Shown here: piece after piece, positions 51,600-59,772 of the stretch
Numbering within the stretch: position 1 is the first letter of the stretch
How the letters are laid out: the number at the start of each line of letters is the position of its first letter
From: Nemertoderma westbladi
Lineage: Eukaryota; Xenacoelomorpha; Nemertodermatida; Nemertodermatidae
Direction of reading: 5' to 3'
Assembly: GCA_032718475.1 (NCBI GenBank)
Contig: JAUCBJ010008402.1
Location: forward strand, 62,001 to 126,000
Length of the DNA: 64,000 nt
Position numbers and translations under genes: made by a program
The notes under the pieces: generated by a model
Database searches by the model: none
What the model saw: the letters and a program-made list of their open reading frames with translations, nothing else
What the model was told of the DNA's origin: nothing

Positions 51600-52735
51600 C
51601 TGTAACATATACTCAGCTACCAACCACCAAGTTGCCCACTGTAAGCTGTAACATATGCTCAGCTAGCAACCACCAAGCTGCCCACTGTAAGCTGTAACAT
51701 ATACTCAGCTACCAACCACCAAGTTGCCCACTGTAAGCTGTAACATATGCTCAGCTAGCAACCACCAAGCTGCCCACTGTAAGCTGTGACATATACTCAG
51801 CTACCAACCACCAAGCTGCCCACTGTAAGCTGTAACATATGCTCAGCTAGCAACCACCAAGCTGCCCACTGTAAGCTGTAACATATACTCAGCTACCAAC
51901 CACCCAGCTGCCCACTGTAAACTGTAACATATGCTCAGCTAGCAACCACCAAGCTGCCCACTGTAAGCTGTAACATATACTCAGCTACCAACCACCAAGT
52001 TGCCCACTGTAAGCTGTAACATATGCTCAGCTAGCAACCACCAAGCTGCCCACTGTAAGCTGTAACATATACTCAGCTACCAACCACCCAGCTGCCCACT
52101 GTAAACTGTAACATATGCTCAGCTAGCAACCACCAAGCTGCCCACTGTAAGCTGTAACATATACTCAGCTACCAACCACCAAGTTGCCCACTGTAAGCTG
52201 TAACATATGCTCAGCTAGCAACCACCAAGCTGCCCACTGTAAGCTATGACATATACTCAGCTACCAACCACCAAGCTGCCCACTGTAAGCTGTAACATAT
52301 GCTCAGCTAGCAACCACCAAGCTGCCCACTGTAAGCTGTAACATATACTCAGCTACCAACCACCCAGCTGCCCACTGTAAACTGTAACATATGCTCAGCT
52401 AGCAACCACCAAGCTGCCCACTGTAAGCTGTAACATATACTCAGCTACCAACCACCAAGTTGCCCACTGTAAGCTGTAACATATGCTCAGCTAGCAACCA
52501 CCAAGCTGCCCACTGTAAGCTGTAACATATACTCAGCTACCAACCACCCAGCTGCCCACTGTAAACTGTAACATATGCTCAGCTAGCAACCACCAAGCTG
52601 CCCACTGTAAGCTGTAACATATACTCAGCTACCAACCACCAAGTTGCCCACTGTAAGCTGTAACATATGCTCAGCTAGCAACCACCAAGTTGCCCACTAT
52701 AAGCTGTAACATATGCTCAGCTAGCAATCAGAATC
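51600..52735 (+). repeat. Sat2 type-B dimeric and 460-bp higher-order repeat at the array edge
   Basis: Units alternate between CATATACTCAGCTACC and CATATGCTCAGCTAGC (92-bp dimers). A longer period of 460 bp (10 units) is shown by the variants GCTGTGACAT (about 51784) and GCTATGACAT (about 52244). The array stops at 52735, where AGCAATCAGAATCTCCCAGC begins unique sequence. Confidence 0.8.
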
Positions 52736-53457
52736 TCCCAGCATCCCCTACTGTGTTTTCCTGGACTCTGGGATTCCAAATATTCCCTAACAACGGATTC
52801 CTTCCATGAGATTATCGATTTATCCTCTTTATATAAAATATTATTAGTAGTAGTAGTAGCTCGTAGTGTCTCATCTCACAATAATTTGGTACCAACATAT
52901 TGTCCTTTGGAAGGGAGTACGGTATTTTTCGTAGAATATTTATTCCGCTTTCACGAAATAATATTTTCATATCGTAAATATATTACCGGTATACAGTTTT
53001 TTTAGGACGACTGGTGCAATTTTATTCATTCCTAATGTACAGCAGTTATGGCTGATATTTTTTTATTAACCCTAATATAATTTTTATAAAGTATTTGTTA
53101 TAAATTCTTTACTCTCTGTATTTTGTAATTTACTTTTATCCAAATTCATCAACTTTTAACAGATTTCCCCAATTTAATAGTTAAAATAATTGTAACGTAA
53201 TGTAAACAACAGATATGTACACCTTCAACAGTGTTATATTACCGGTGAGTGGAAACAATATCAAAACTTGGTCCTTTCCTACTGCTATATCAGTTTTTAT
53301 TTTCATGCCTCTTGTGAAGCTGTCCGAAGCGGTAAGCATTAATTATCAAACAACTTTATTTATGTAATACAATTTGTTTTATCGTAGTTGTTTGCAGTAA
53401 TTGTTTTAATGTTTTTGGTTGTTTTTCGAATAACTTGATGTACCGCTTTGACTTTTA
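52736..53457. other. Unique AT-rich spacer with a TAG microsatellite
   Basis: No supported gene. It contains (TAG)5 at 52845-52859 and long AT-rich stretches. Two donor-like words (GGTGAGTGG near 53246 and GCGGTAAGC near 53332) are seen, but no convincing exon surrounds them. Confidence 0.6.
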
Positions 53458-53606
53458 CAGGTACCGGTTAACTATATGTTAATTGTTAATATGTCAGTAC
53501 CGGTTAAATATGTGTTAACCTATGTTAACCAGTACAGTACCGATTAAATATATGTTAACATGTACAGTACCGATTAAATATGTTAACATGTATGTATAGT
53601 ACCGGT
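53458..53606. repeat. Short tandem repeat of GTACCGGTTAA / TATGTTAACATG words
   Basis: Four diverged copies, about 35-45 bp apart, of a unit that starts AGTACCGGTTAA or AGTACCGATTAA and contains TATGTTAACATGTAC. The ACCGGT word is also common elsewhere in the window's unique DNA. Confidence 0.65.
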
Positions 53607-53689
53607 TACTACTACAATCGTCATGCTGCATTGCAGCTGCGTTATATATATATATTACATATATAAGAATTGGATATATATTATTCACA

Positions 53690-54293
53690 ACTCCCTATCA
53701 CTCATGACATTTGCTAGATCATTCGCATCTTCAAGGCCAGTGTCCTTTAAGATGCGTCTCAAGAAAGTCATGGGCTGTCCACCATGCTTATTCACTCCAT
53801 GAGGCTGCCAAAGTACAAGATTATGCACTGGCTAGTCCTCACGGCGAAAGCAATGACCTGCAAAGCGGAGATGATTTTGTTTTAGTGTCAAGCTTGGGGG
53901 AACCAATGAGACACCTCCAATGTTATATAGTGTCTGGTTGGAGATGTGTGCATTGTACTTGACACAATGAACCCGGCGTAGCATTCTTGTGAATGTGCCA
54001 TCCAGAGATTTGGTGTCTTCAGCAGTTAGAGCCCAGCATGGACTCCCGTAGAGGGGTACTGGAACTACTGCTGCTCTAAATAATCGGACCTTAAGTTTCC
54101 GATTAATTCTCGGTGACTTCCAAATCCTGGAAAGCCTATTCAAGGCTGCCCATGCCTTTCCCTTACGTATTCGAAGGTCCTCACCTGACTTCCGGATCCA
54201 TGATCCCAGGTAACAGAAGTCGTCCACATGCTCAAGCATACCATCCTTTGAGCTTATGCTCATCCGATCAGAGACTTGCTCGAGGACTTTCAA
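53690..54293 (-). pseudogene. LINE ORF2 C-terminal fragment (minus strand)
   Basis: On the minus strand the frame from 54293 reads HVDDFCYLGSWIRKSGEDLR, KAWAALNRLSRIWKSPRINR, VPLYGSPCWALTAEDTKSLD and FTRMLRRVHCVKYNAHISNQ, then NHLRFAGHCFRRED. After a TAG at 53832 the same frame continues with NLVLWQPHG and DTGLEDANDLANVMSDREL. This is the standard post-RT region of many invertebrate LINE ORF2 proteins ('YLGS', 'YG-x-x-x-W', 'GHCFR', 'DTGL'). The catalytic RT core is absent, so this is a fragment. It is one arm of an inverted pair with 54494-54851. Confidence 0.82.
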
Positions 54294-54851
54294 AGATAAC
54301 TGTCAAAATTTTGGAGCGGAGGCGACTTTGTTCTAGTGTCAAGCTTGGGGAACCAATGAGACACCTCCAATGTTATATAGTGTCTGGTTGGAGATGTGTG
54401 CATTGTGCTTCACATAATGAACCGGGCGCAGCAGGGGTACCGATATGACATAATATGTCAACCTGTACAGTACCAGATTAATTAGCTCTAAGGATGGTGT
54501 TGTTGAGCATGTGGACGACTTCTGTTACCACCTGGGATCATGGATCCGGAAGTCAGGTGAGGACCTTCGAATACGTAAGGGAAAGGCATGGGCAGCCTTG
54601 AATAGGCTTTCCCGGATTTGGAAGTCACCGAGAATTAATCGGAAACTTAAGGTCCGATTATTTAGAGCAGCAGTAGTTCCAGTACTCCTCTATGGGAGTC
54701 CATGCTGGGCTCTAACTGCTGAGGACAACAAATCTCTGGATGACACATTTACAAGAATGCTACGCCGGGTTCACTTTATCAAGTACAATGAACACATCTC
54801 CAACCAAACACGATATACCATTGGAGGTGTCTCAATGGTTCCCTCAAGATT
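53893..54851. repeat. Inverted repeat of LINE fragments, arms of about 358 bp, spacer 243 bp
   Basis: The reverse complement of 53893-54250 matches 54494-54851 with roughly 5-7% differences by eye. The arms face head to head around a 243-bp spacer that holds another short tail copy. A transcript across this region could fold into a long hairpin. Confidence 0.85.
54317..54429 (-). repeat. Second partial copy of the LINE fragment, duplicating 53868-53980
   Basis: The stretch with CAAGCTTGGGGAACCAATGA and the following TGTTATATAGTGTCTGGTTG occurs at both positions in the same orientation with only a few differences. It corresponds to the end of the ORF2 C-terminal domain. Together with the plus-strand copy downstream, three copies of this LINE tail lie within 1.2 kb. 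Confidence 0.85.
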
Positions 54852-54990
54852 GGGACTTAATGGGGGAGAGGGGGGGGGGGGGGGGGGGGGGGAGTTGACT
54901 ATTAAACTAAAAATGTTTGTTCCCTTATTTAGAAGACTTCGTTTTATCCAAATTTATTGGCATTTGGCACACATGTATAGAATAGGTGGA
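54494..54990 (+). pseudogene. LINE ORF2 C-terminal fragment (plus strand)
   Basis: Reads MDDFCYHLGSWIRKSGEDLR, then KAWAALNRLSRIWKSPRINR, PVLLYGSPCWALTAEDNKSL and a terminal GGVSMVPSR. It is the same family as the minus-strand fragment at 53690-54293, with one extra codon (YHLGSW versus YLGSW). LINE similarity stops near 54851; the open frame then runs on through a poly-G tract into unrelated sequence, ending at 54993. The fragment lacks the RT core and the C-terminal tail. Confidence 0.8.
54870..54892 (+). repeat. Poly-G run (G23)
   Basis: 23 consecutive G residues directly after the LINE fragment. It is one of seven long plus-strand G runs between 54.8 and 63.2 kb. Confidence 0.95.
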
Positions 54991-55564
54991 TAAAAAATTT
55001 CAAAAAAAATTTTCGAAATTTTTAATTTTTGCCAAATTTACATACTTTCTGCAAAAAAAATTTTAAATGCAAAGGCTCTTAGAGGGATGGCCATCAAGTG
55101 CTCAAAATTTCATCATTTCTGCAGAATGGCTAAATCGACCTTATGAACAGAATTTTGATAAATGCTTATGTTCAAAAATTATTTAAAAAAAATAAACGAT
55201 TTTCTTGCCATATTTCAGCTATAACAATGAAAATAAAAAAAAGTGGTCATAGGAGGTGTTAAGCATCAATCACCCAGTCTTCATTCGAGCCAAATTTCAC
55301 ACAAATTGGTTCATTTTTAGAAGTTGCATTTTGAAATTTAAAATTTGCATTCTTCAGAAAACGCATTTAAAGTTTATGCTTAGGGTAATTCTGTCCTATG
55401 AAATGTTAGAATGCACTCAACCGCGCTTAAAATATTGTTGCAAGGGTTTTCCTTGTGATTGTGATCCTTGCAAGGTGATTTCATTTCTAAAGTCAGTTTA
55501 CTCGTCTGACAAAGTCATATCTGTCTGTCATTGCTGTCTGTCTGTCCGTCACAACATAACCGAC
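54893..55564. other. Unassigned AT-rich segment with a weak ORF
   Basis: T- and A-rich sequence with runs of A/T around 55000-55050 and a CTGT microsatellite-like stretch (55519-55545). An open frame at 55256-55576 (106 codons, Cys-rich toward the end) has no recognisable domain and I do not count it as a gene. The sequence has the feel of an old repeat, but I cannot name it. Confidence 0.4.
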
Positions 55565-55785
55565 TACTGGAAATGAGATCCTTCCAGGCTTCCCGATTCT
55601 CCATAGTGGTCGCAATTTCGTTTCTCCCAAGTTCAGTATCCCTTTCAAGTTAATCTATATATGTTATGGCCGGTCGTCCACGACTACGCTTTCCATGAGT
55701 TGGTTGCCAGAGAAGTAGATCTGGTATGACCTTGTCTTTACTTCGCCAGCAGTGCCCACTGATTCTTAATTGCGTTCACGGAGGG
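55565..55785 (-). pseudogene. LINE ORF2 extreme C-terminus (3' part of a split copy)
   Basis: The minus strand reads LRISGHCWRSKDKVIPDLLL, then WQPTHGKRSRGRPAITYID, a TAA, LERDTELGRNEIATT and MENREAWKDLIS. 'GHCWR', 'LLLW-x-P-x-HGKRSRGRP' and 'DTEL' are the usual end of this LINE family. It joins the fragment at 56589-57250 if the intervening insertion is removed: TTCACG(G/A)AGGG borders the insertion on both sides. A one-base shift lies near the junction. Confidence 0.78.
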
Positions 55786-56588
55786 TATATAATTATATGA
55801 TGTTAGATAACCACGACTTTAGAGGGATTGTGATATTAATATGAAAACAATAAAATAGGACATGGGGTCTTATTCCCTCAAATACTACCTAGCATTTAGG
55901 GCCACTTGGGCCACTGTTAGTACTCAGGCACTAAGGCCCATCAAAAAACAAAATACCAAATCGATTTTAGTGCTACATAAACCAACCCAACTACCACATG
56001 AAAAATTACACCAAACCATACATTAACTACAGGTTCCGGTAAGTATTGCACGAAATAGGCTATCCCATAAATTACGAAAAATATAGGACATTTTGTCCGC
56101 CGAAAAGGTAAGTCTATGTAATAAATTTTATAAAAATAAAAGGGTTTCGGAGATTTAAACACTGAACCCTGGGATTCGTGGTTCTCCTCATCAGCAGTGT
56201 GCCACGAACCCCACCCCTACCCTAACAAAACTGCACCACTAAAATAAGACAATGACCAATAAATTAAAAATCCTACCGTACCACCAAACAGAGTTGAAAC
56301 CACCCACCCCCAATGTATGTTACCATCAGCCCCAAATGCATAAACATGATTCCCCACTGAAGGCAACCTACCCCAATTAGCACCTACCGGTATGATCAGA
56401 TAAATGATCAGATTTTTAAACAAAATTGCGCGATGTCAGAAAATGCCCCTGTAAATATATAATTATATGATGTTAGACAACCACGACTTTAGAGACTGAG
56501 AGAGACTTTAGAGACCAAGTGGCCCTAAATGCTAGGTAGTATCTGAGGGAATAAAATCCCATGTCCTATTTTATTGTTTTCATATTAA
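55786..56588. mobile_element. Insertion of about 0.8 kb with inverted repeats and a probable 11-bp TSD
   Basis: It interrupts the minus-strand LINE and is flanked by TTCACGGAGGG (55775-55785) and TTCACGAAGGG (56589-56599). The right end is the reverse complement of a left segment of about 75 bp starting near 55836 (TTAATATGAAAACAATAAAA, GACATGG, CTACCTAGCATTTAGGGCCA). A 40-bp direct repeat (TATATAATTATATGATGTTA...CACGACTTTAGAG) lies at 55786-55827 and again at 56455-56494, so the ends are a composite of direct and inverted repeats. There is no transposase and the internal frames are not convincing. It could be a non-autonomous DNA element or a truncated Penelope-like element with terminal rearrangement. 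Confidence 0.6.
56159..56200 (-). ncRNA. Possible degenerate hammerhead ribozyme motif
   Basis: The minus strand reads ACACTG-CTGATGAG-GAGAACCA-CGAA-TCCCAGGGTT-CAGTGT. ACACTG and CAGTGT can form a 6-bp stem I, and CTGATGAG and CGAA match the two conserved core strands. The GTT before CAGTGT fits the cleavage triplet pattern. Departures: T instead of A right after CGAA, and very short stems II and III. Short-stem hammerheads are known in Penelope-like elements and retrozymes. A competing 11-bp hairpin (GGGGTTCGTGG with CCACGAATCCC) overlaps it. It is suggestive only. Confidence 0.32.
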
Positions 56589-57250
56589 TTCACGAAGGGT
56601 GGTTGATACAGGTGGTATTGTACCATAAAGCTGGGCGTTTGTGATGTGTTGTCTCCAGCTGATGTTTAGGGCTGCCCTTAGTAGTCTTGTGTAGCAACCA
56701 TCAATTCGTTGTTCAAGTGATTTAGTCAGTGTCCAGGTCTCACCCCCGTATAAAAATACACTTTCCACTGTGGCTCGAAAGAACTTAGTCTTCAGGTGCC
56801 TGGAGAGATCTGATTTCCAGATGGTATCCATTTTTGATAGAGCTACCCAAGCCTTTTCTTTCCTAACTTCTATGTCCTTTTTGCTACTCTCTGTCCATGA
56901 TCCTAAGTACTGGAAGTCGTCGACCTTCCTTAGTTGATTATTATCAATGGTTGTCAAGTTTCCATCAACATTAAAGCAAAGGTCATGAATTCGGTCTTGG
57001 TAGCATTTATATGCAAGCCAACCTCCTTAGCAGCCCTCTCCACTTTATTTAGTAGAAGCTGTGCATCTGCTAGCGTATTAGAGAGGAGGGCGATGTCATC
57101 CACAAAGTCTGTGACTGTAGTTGCCAGATATCTACTACTTCTGCGTTCTTGAAGTGTGAATCCCAGATCTTCACCCTTTGTGGCCATCCTCATTGCGTAA
57201 TCCAGCACAATTACAAATAGTAATATGTATGAGCATATGTATGTGAGCAT
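56589..57250 (-). pseudogene. LINE ORF2 fragment: RT motif C onward (5' part of a split copy)
   Basis: The minus-strand frame from 57250 reads LGFTLQERRSSRYLATTVTD, then DFVDDIALLSNTLADAQLLL and VGLHINATKTEFM, covering the catalytic YxDD-type motif (here FVDD, normally FADD) and the 'N-x-x-KT-x-x-M' thumb motif. After a frameshift near 56955 it continues with KVDDFQYLGSWTESSKKDIE, KAWVALSKMDTIWKS, VESVFLYGGETWTLTKSLEQ and RAALNISWRQHITNAQLYG. The N-terminal endonuclease and most of the RT are missing. The C-terminal end lies beyond the insertion, at 55565-55785. Confidence 0.83.
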
Positions 57251-57266
57251 AGATAGATAGATAGAT
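57251..57266. repeat. AGAT microsatellite (4 units)
   Basis: AGATAGATAGATAGAT followed by TTTATTTATACATT, just upstream (minus-strand sense) of the LINE fragment. Confidence 0.9.
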
Positions 57267-58229
57267 TTATTTATACATTATATGAAAACAATAACAAATA
57301 CACCAAACAATGTACCGGTATAAAGGTATTGTCCAACATAACATATAGGATTACCCCTAAAGCTTTGCAGCTTATTTCCAAGGGGGTCCTTTATGTTACT
57401 TGGTTACAAATACAATATTACACTACGCTAACCTAAAACCAATATAAAACATAATTACACTATGTACATGTACAACTTTACCGAGAGCGTGAGTGACAAT
57501 ATCCGACTCAATGATAAATGTAAGCGGATTCAATTCCCTTGCATTATCCACCCGAAAATGGGACCAGTGGCATTTTACCAATATAGTTGGCGATACGATA
57601 TTACCAATAATAATCTCGCCTCATAACCAACTCAGGGGGGGGGGGGGGGGGCAATACAGGCCCTAAAGCCACAGAGAGAGGTCAAACCACCTGACAGGGA
57701 GAACACAGCTAGTCAAGGCTAGCGGCAGGGGGTAACACTTACAGGGAGTGCCAAAGTGACAATTAGTATATAAGCCAATAGCGGGCAGGGGAGCACGTGG
57801 GGAAAGATAGGAAAGCATCCATTGGGTAGCAAAAGGCCGAAGTAGAGTAGAGGTGAAACCAATATCTATGTGTATCAATCATATAGTTATCCTGATTACT
57901 GGTTTACCGGTCAGTTCATTAATCACAGAGTTGCAGACCGGTTATAGTTTTAACCATCACTTTATAACTGCTGTTGTAATTCTGTATTGCAATTTCAATC
58001 ATATACTGTTATACATTCTGTGCTATTATCATTGGAACATTAACATCGAGAGACACAAACTCTGTTATTTTCCCGACGGCCTTTGGCCAAAGATATAAGT
58101 TCAGCAGCCAAGCAGGAAGTGACGCGTATAACCTAACCCAGTCGGGATCCTTGAACTCAATCCTACTATCCAGCTTACTAAAACTATCCAGCTTACAACA
58201 GACTGTGACCGCAACCAGACTCAAGAAAG
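57267..58229. other. Non-coding interval before the LTR-element gag region
   Basis: No supported gene. It holds a G17 run at 57635-57651 and a short duplication of ACTATCCAGCTTA near 58165-58195. It may contain part of a 5' LTR or leader of the retroelement that follows, but I could not find the paired LTR or a primer-binding site. Confidence 0.45.
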
Positions 58230-58538
58230 ATGAATGAAGAACACCGAATGCCCCGAGAATCAGAGGGAGAAAGAACGCCGCTGCGGACCCCGGACTACAC
58301 CAACCAAACGATCCGAGAGGCCGCGAAGAGATGGTACCGGCCAGCCACCCTGGATTCGCCACCAAGGGACGAACCGAATGCCCAAGCGGAGGGCGGCCGA
58401 CAACAACGAGGAGGGAAAGACAACGACGAGTCGACGCGCGACGATGACGGCAGTTGGAGTACCGAAGTTGCCGGCCAGCCACAGGCCGAGGGTGACGGAT
58501 GGCCCACCGGAACGGCGACGGTGGGGCCGCCGGTATGA
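58230..58538 (+). CDS. Gag leader ORF, disordered
   Basis: 102 codons, starting MNEEHRMPRESEGERTPLRT, dominated by Glu, Arg, Pro, Gly and Asp, with no recognised domain. An overlapping frame (58234-58548) is similarly polar. The TGA at 58538 is in the same frame as the larger ORF starting at 58545, six bases later, so these may once have been one reading frame. It is low confidence as a real start of translation. Confidence 0.3.
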   Translation: MNEEHRMPRESEGERTPLRTPDYTNQTIREAAKRWYRPATLDSPPRDEPNAQAEGGRQQRGGKDNDESTRDDDGSWSTEVAGQPQAEGDGWPTGTATVGPPV

Positions 58539-58544
58539 CGCCGG

Positions 58545-59477
58545 ATGAGGAGGGAAGGTAGAGTCAACGAGGAGGACATCGGGACGAGTGATCGCCTACG
58601 ATGGGCGTACAACGCCACAAAGAAACTACTGAAAGATGCTAAGGAGGGGAGAAAGGTAGACAAGCCTAAACTATACCAGAGGCTAGGTGAGTCGAATAAA
58701 CATTTCCGTTACTTAGTCCGTTTTGGACAGGGGGAACTGGTGAGTGAGAGAGCATGGGGGGTCGCCACAGAACTGTTTAAATTGTGGCGGTCCGAGGTAA
58801 TGGAGCCAGATGTAGTGTACATAGGGCCTTACCAAGTGGATGCCAGGGGAATTAAGTTAGTGGGATGGGCGGACCCGCATGACGGCATATCCGAGGTTAA
58901 CCCCGAGGATTCGGTGTCGTCGGTTAGTAAGAACCCCACTAAACGGGGGAAATTAGTAGGACAGAGAGGCGACGGGAGTCCTTCGCGACCGATATGTCCA
59001 CTACATCCTGCGAAAGCAGGAAGGGTATTAGAGATAGATCTGGCGTGTCAACTAGACATTGTGGCGCTGGATCAAAAGGAACTGGAGAAGCAGTTAGATG
59101 AGGGAACTGCACTATTAGAGAGGGAGAGAGAATTAGCGAGAGAGTGTAAAGAGAGGGCCGAGAGGGTGGCGAGAAACTATAGGGAGTGGGAGGAGAGAGA
59201 GATGAGTGAGCATAAAGAGTGCAAGGAGCGGGAGGCAAGAGTAGAAAACGAGCGCAAGATGCGGGAGATTGAGAGAATTGAGCAGGAGGCGAGAGTGGAA
59301 AACGAGTGCAAGATGCGGGAGGTTGAGAGAATTGAAAGGGAAGCGAACAAGCGCAAAGAGCGAGAAGCGAGAGAGGTAGTGAGGGTAGAGAGAGAAGCGA
59401 ACGAGCGTAGAGAGCGGGAGGCGAGGGAGACAGAATTGGCCAACCAAAGTATGAGGGAGGATAGAGAGAGAGTGTGA
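58545..59477 (+). CDS. Gag N-terminal-like protein with 18-residue coiled-coil repeats
   Basis: 310 codons. Residues about 15-85 form a helical block (LRWAYNATKKLLKDAKEGRK, YQRLGESNKHFRYLVRFGQG, WGVATELFKLWRSEV) with the look of a retroelement capsid or gag N-terminus. Residues about 175-310 are a highly charged helix with four 18-residue repeats (EARVENERKMREIERIEQ and variants, about 230-301). The repeats are encoded by near-exact 54-bp units and so are probably expanded recently. I do not recognise the family. It ends just before a G16 run, after which the frame is lost. The neighbouring BEL-like gag suggests it is part of the same element. Confidence 0.5.
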   Translation: MRREGRVNEEDIGTSDRLRWAYNATKKLLKDAKEGRKVDKPKLYQRLGESNKHFRYLVRFGQGELVSERAWGVATELFKLWRSEVMEPDVVYIGPYQVDARGIKLVGWADPHDGISEVNPEDSVSSVSKNPTKRGKLVGQRGDGSPSRPICPLHPAKAGRVLEIDLACQLDIVALDQKELEKQLDEGTALLERERELARECKERAERVARNYREWEEREMSEHKECKEREARVENERKMREIERIEQEARVENECKMREVERIEREANKRKEREAREVVRVEREANERREREARETELANQSMREDRERV

Positions 59478-59487
59478 CCGTATGGGC

Positions 59488-59503
59488 GGGGGGGGGGGGG
59501 GGG
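59488..59503 (+). repeat. Poly-G run (G16)
   Basis: 16 G residues directly after the stop of the 310-codon frame, followed by (TAA)n-like sequence. Confidence 0.95.
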
Positions 59504-59748
59504 TAATAATAATAATACGAGTTAATTAGAGGGAGTTAATATTAATAGTACCGTGATAGACAACCCTAATCAAACCTTTTGTTAAACAAGCACGATCACG
59601 AGCTGGTCCTTACTATTGAACAATGCAGCATTTGCAAGCAACAAAAAACACAAAGTTGCTTCTTACCGCTAGATGGCACTAACCAGGCCATCCGCTAATA
59701 TGTTTTACTATTATTTACTATATGGCTCCACTAAATCGCTTGCTCCTT

Positions 59749-59772
59749 TCTCTGTTGATCGCTCAACAGAGA
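59749..59772 (+). repeat. Perfect 10-bp hairpin, loop TCGC
   Basis: TCTCTGTTGA, TCGC, TCAACAGAGA. An isolated inverted repeat in non-coding sequence. Confidence 0.85.

Larger units (their letters stand above)
16517..52735. repeat. Sat2: about 46-bp satellite array, 36 kb, two subfamilies
   Basis: About 780 units. Subfamily A contains ACTGTAAACTGTAAGATAAC followed by CTCAGCTACCAACC. Subfamily B contains ACTGTAAGCTGTAACATATA followed by CTCAGCTAGCAACC. Both end in a CAGCTG core (CCAGCTGCCC). Lengths vary: 45 bp with CTGCCACTG, 46 bp as standard, 50 bp with the CTTCCTTCC expansion, and units with CCCACTACTG. Type A dominates 16517-16930, about 17900-42560 and 44460-45610. Type B dominates about 16930-17280, 17540-17900, 42560-44460 and 45610-52735. 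The array has clear ends in unique DNA on both sides (16517 and about 52735). The short open frames inside it are repeat artefacts. I found no gene or inserted element in the 36 kb. Confidence 0.97.

Noticed and set aside
1-52735. CRISPR array, suggested by regular 46-47 bp periodicity
   Set aside because: There are no unique spacers between conserved repeats: the whole unit is repeated. The context is eukaryotic.
53223-53340. Possible host exons near GGTGAGTGG and GCGGTAAGC
   Set aside because: Candidate exons would be under 15 codons with weak acceptors and no coiled-coil or other continuation of the exon at 7841-8035.
55256-55576. 106-codon Cys-rich ORF
   Set aside because: AT-rich context, no domain and a CTGT simple-repeat end. 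There is no evidence of coding.
55941-56423. Hydrophobic minus-strand ORFs of 73 and 68 codons inside the insertion
   Set aside because: They are short, without recognisable motifs, and overlap the possible ribozyme or inverted-repeat structure.
58009-59447. Minus-strand ORFs opposite the gag-like frames
   Set aside because: Ser/Leu/Pro-rich antisense of charged repeats. The plus-strand frames better fit the downstream gag.
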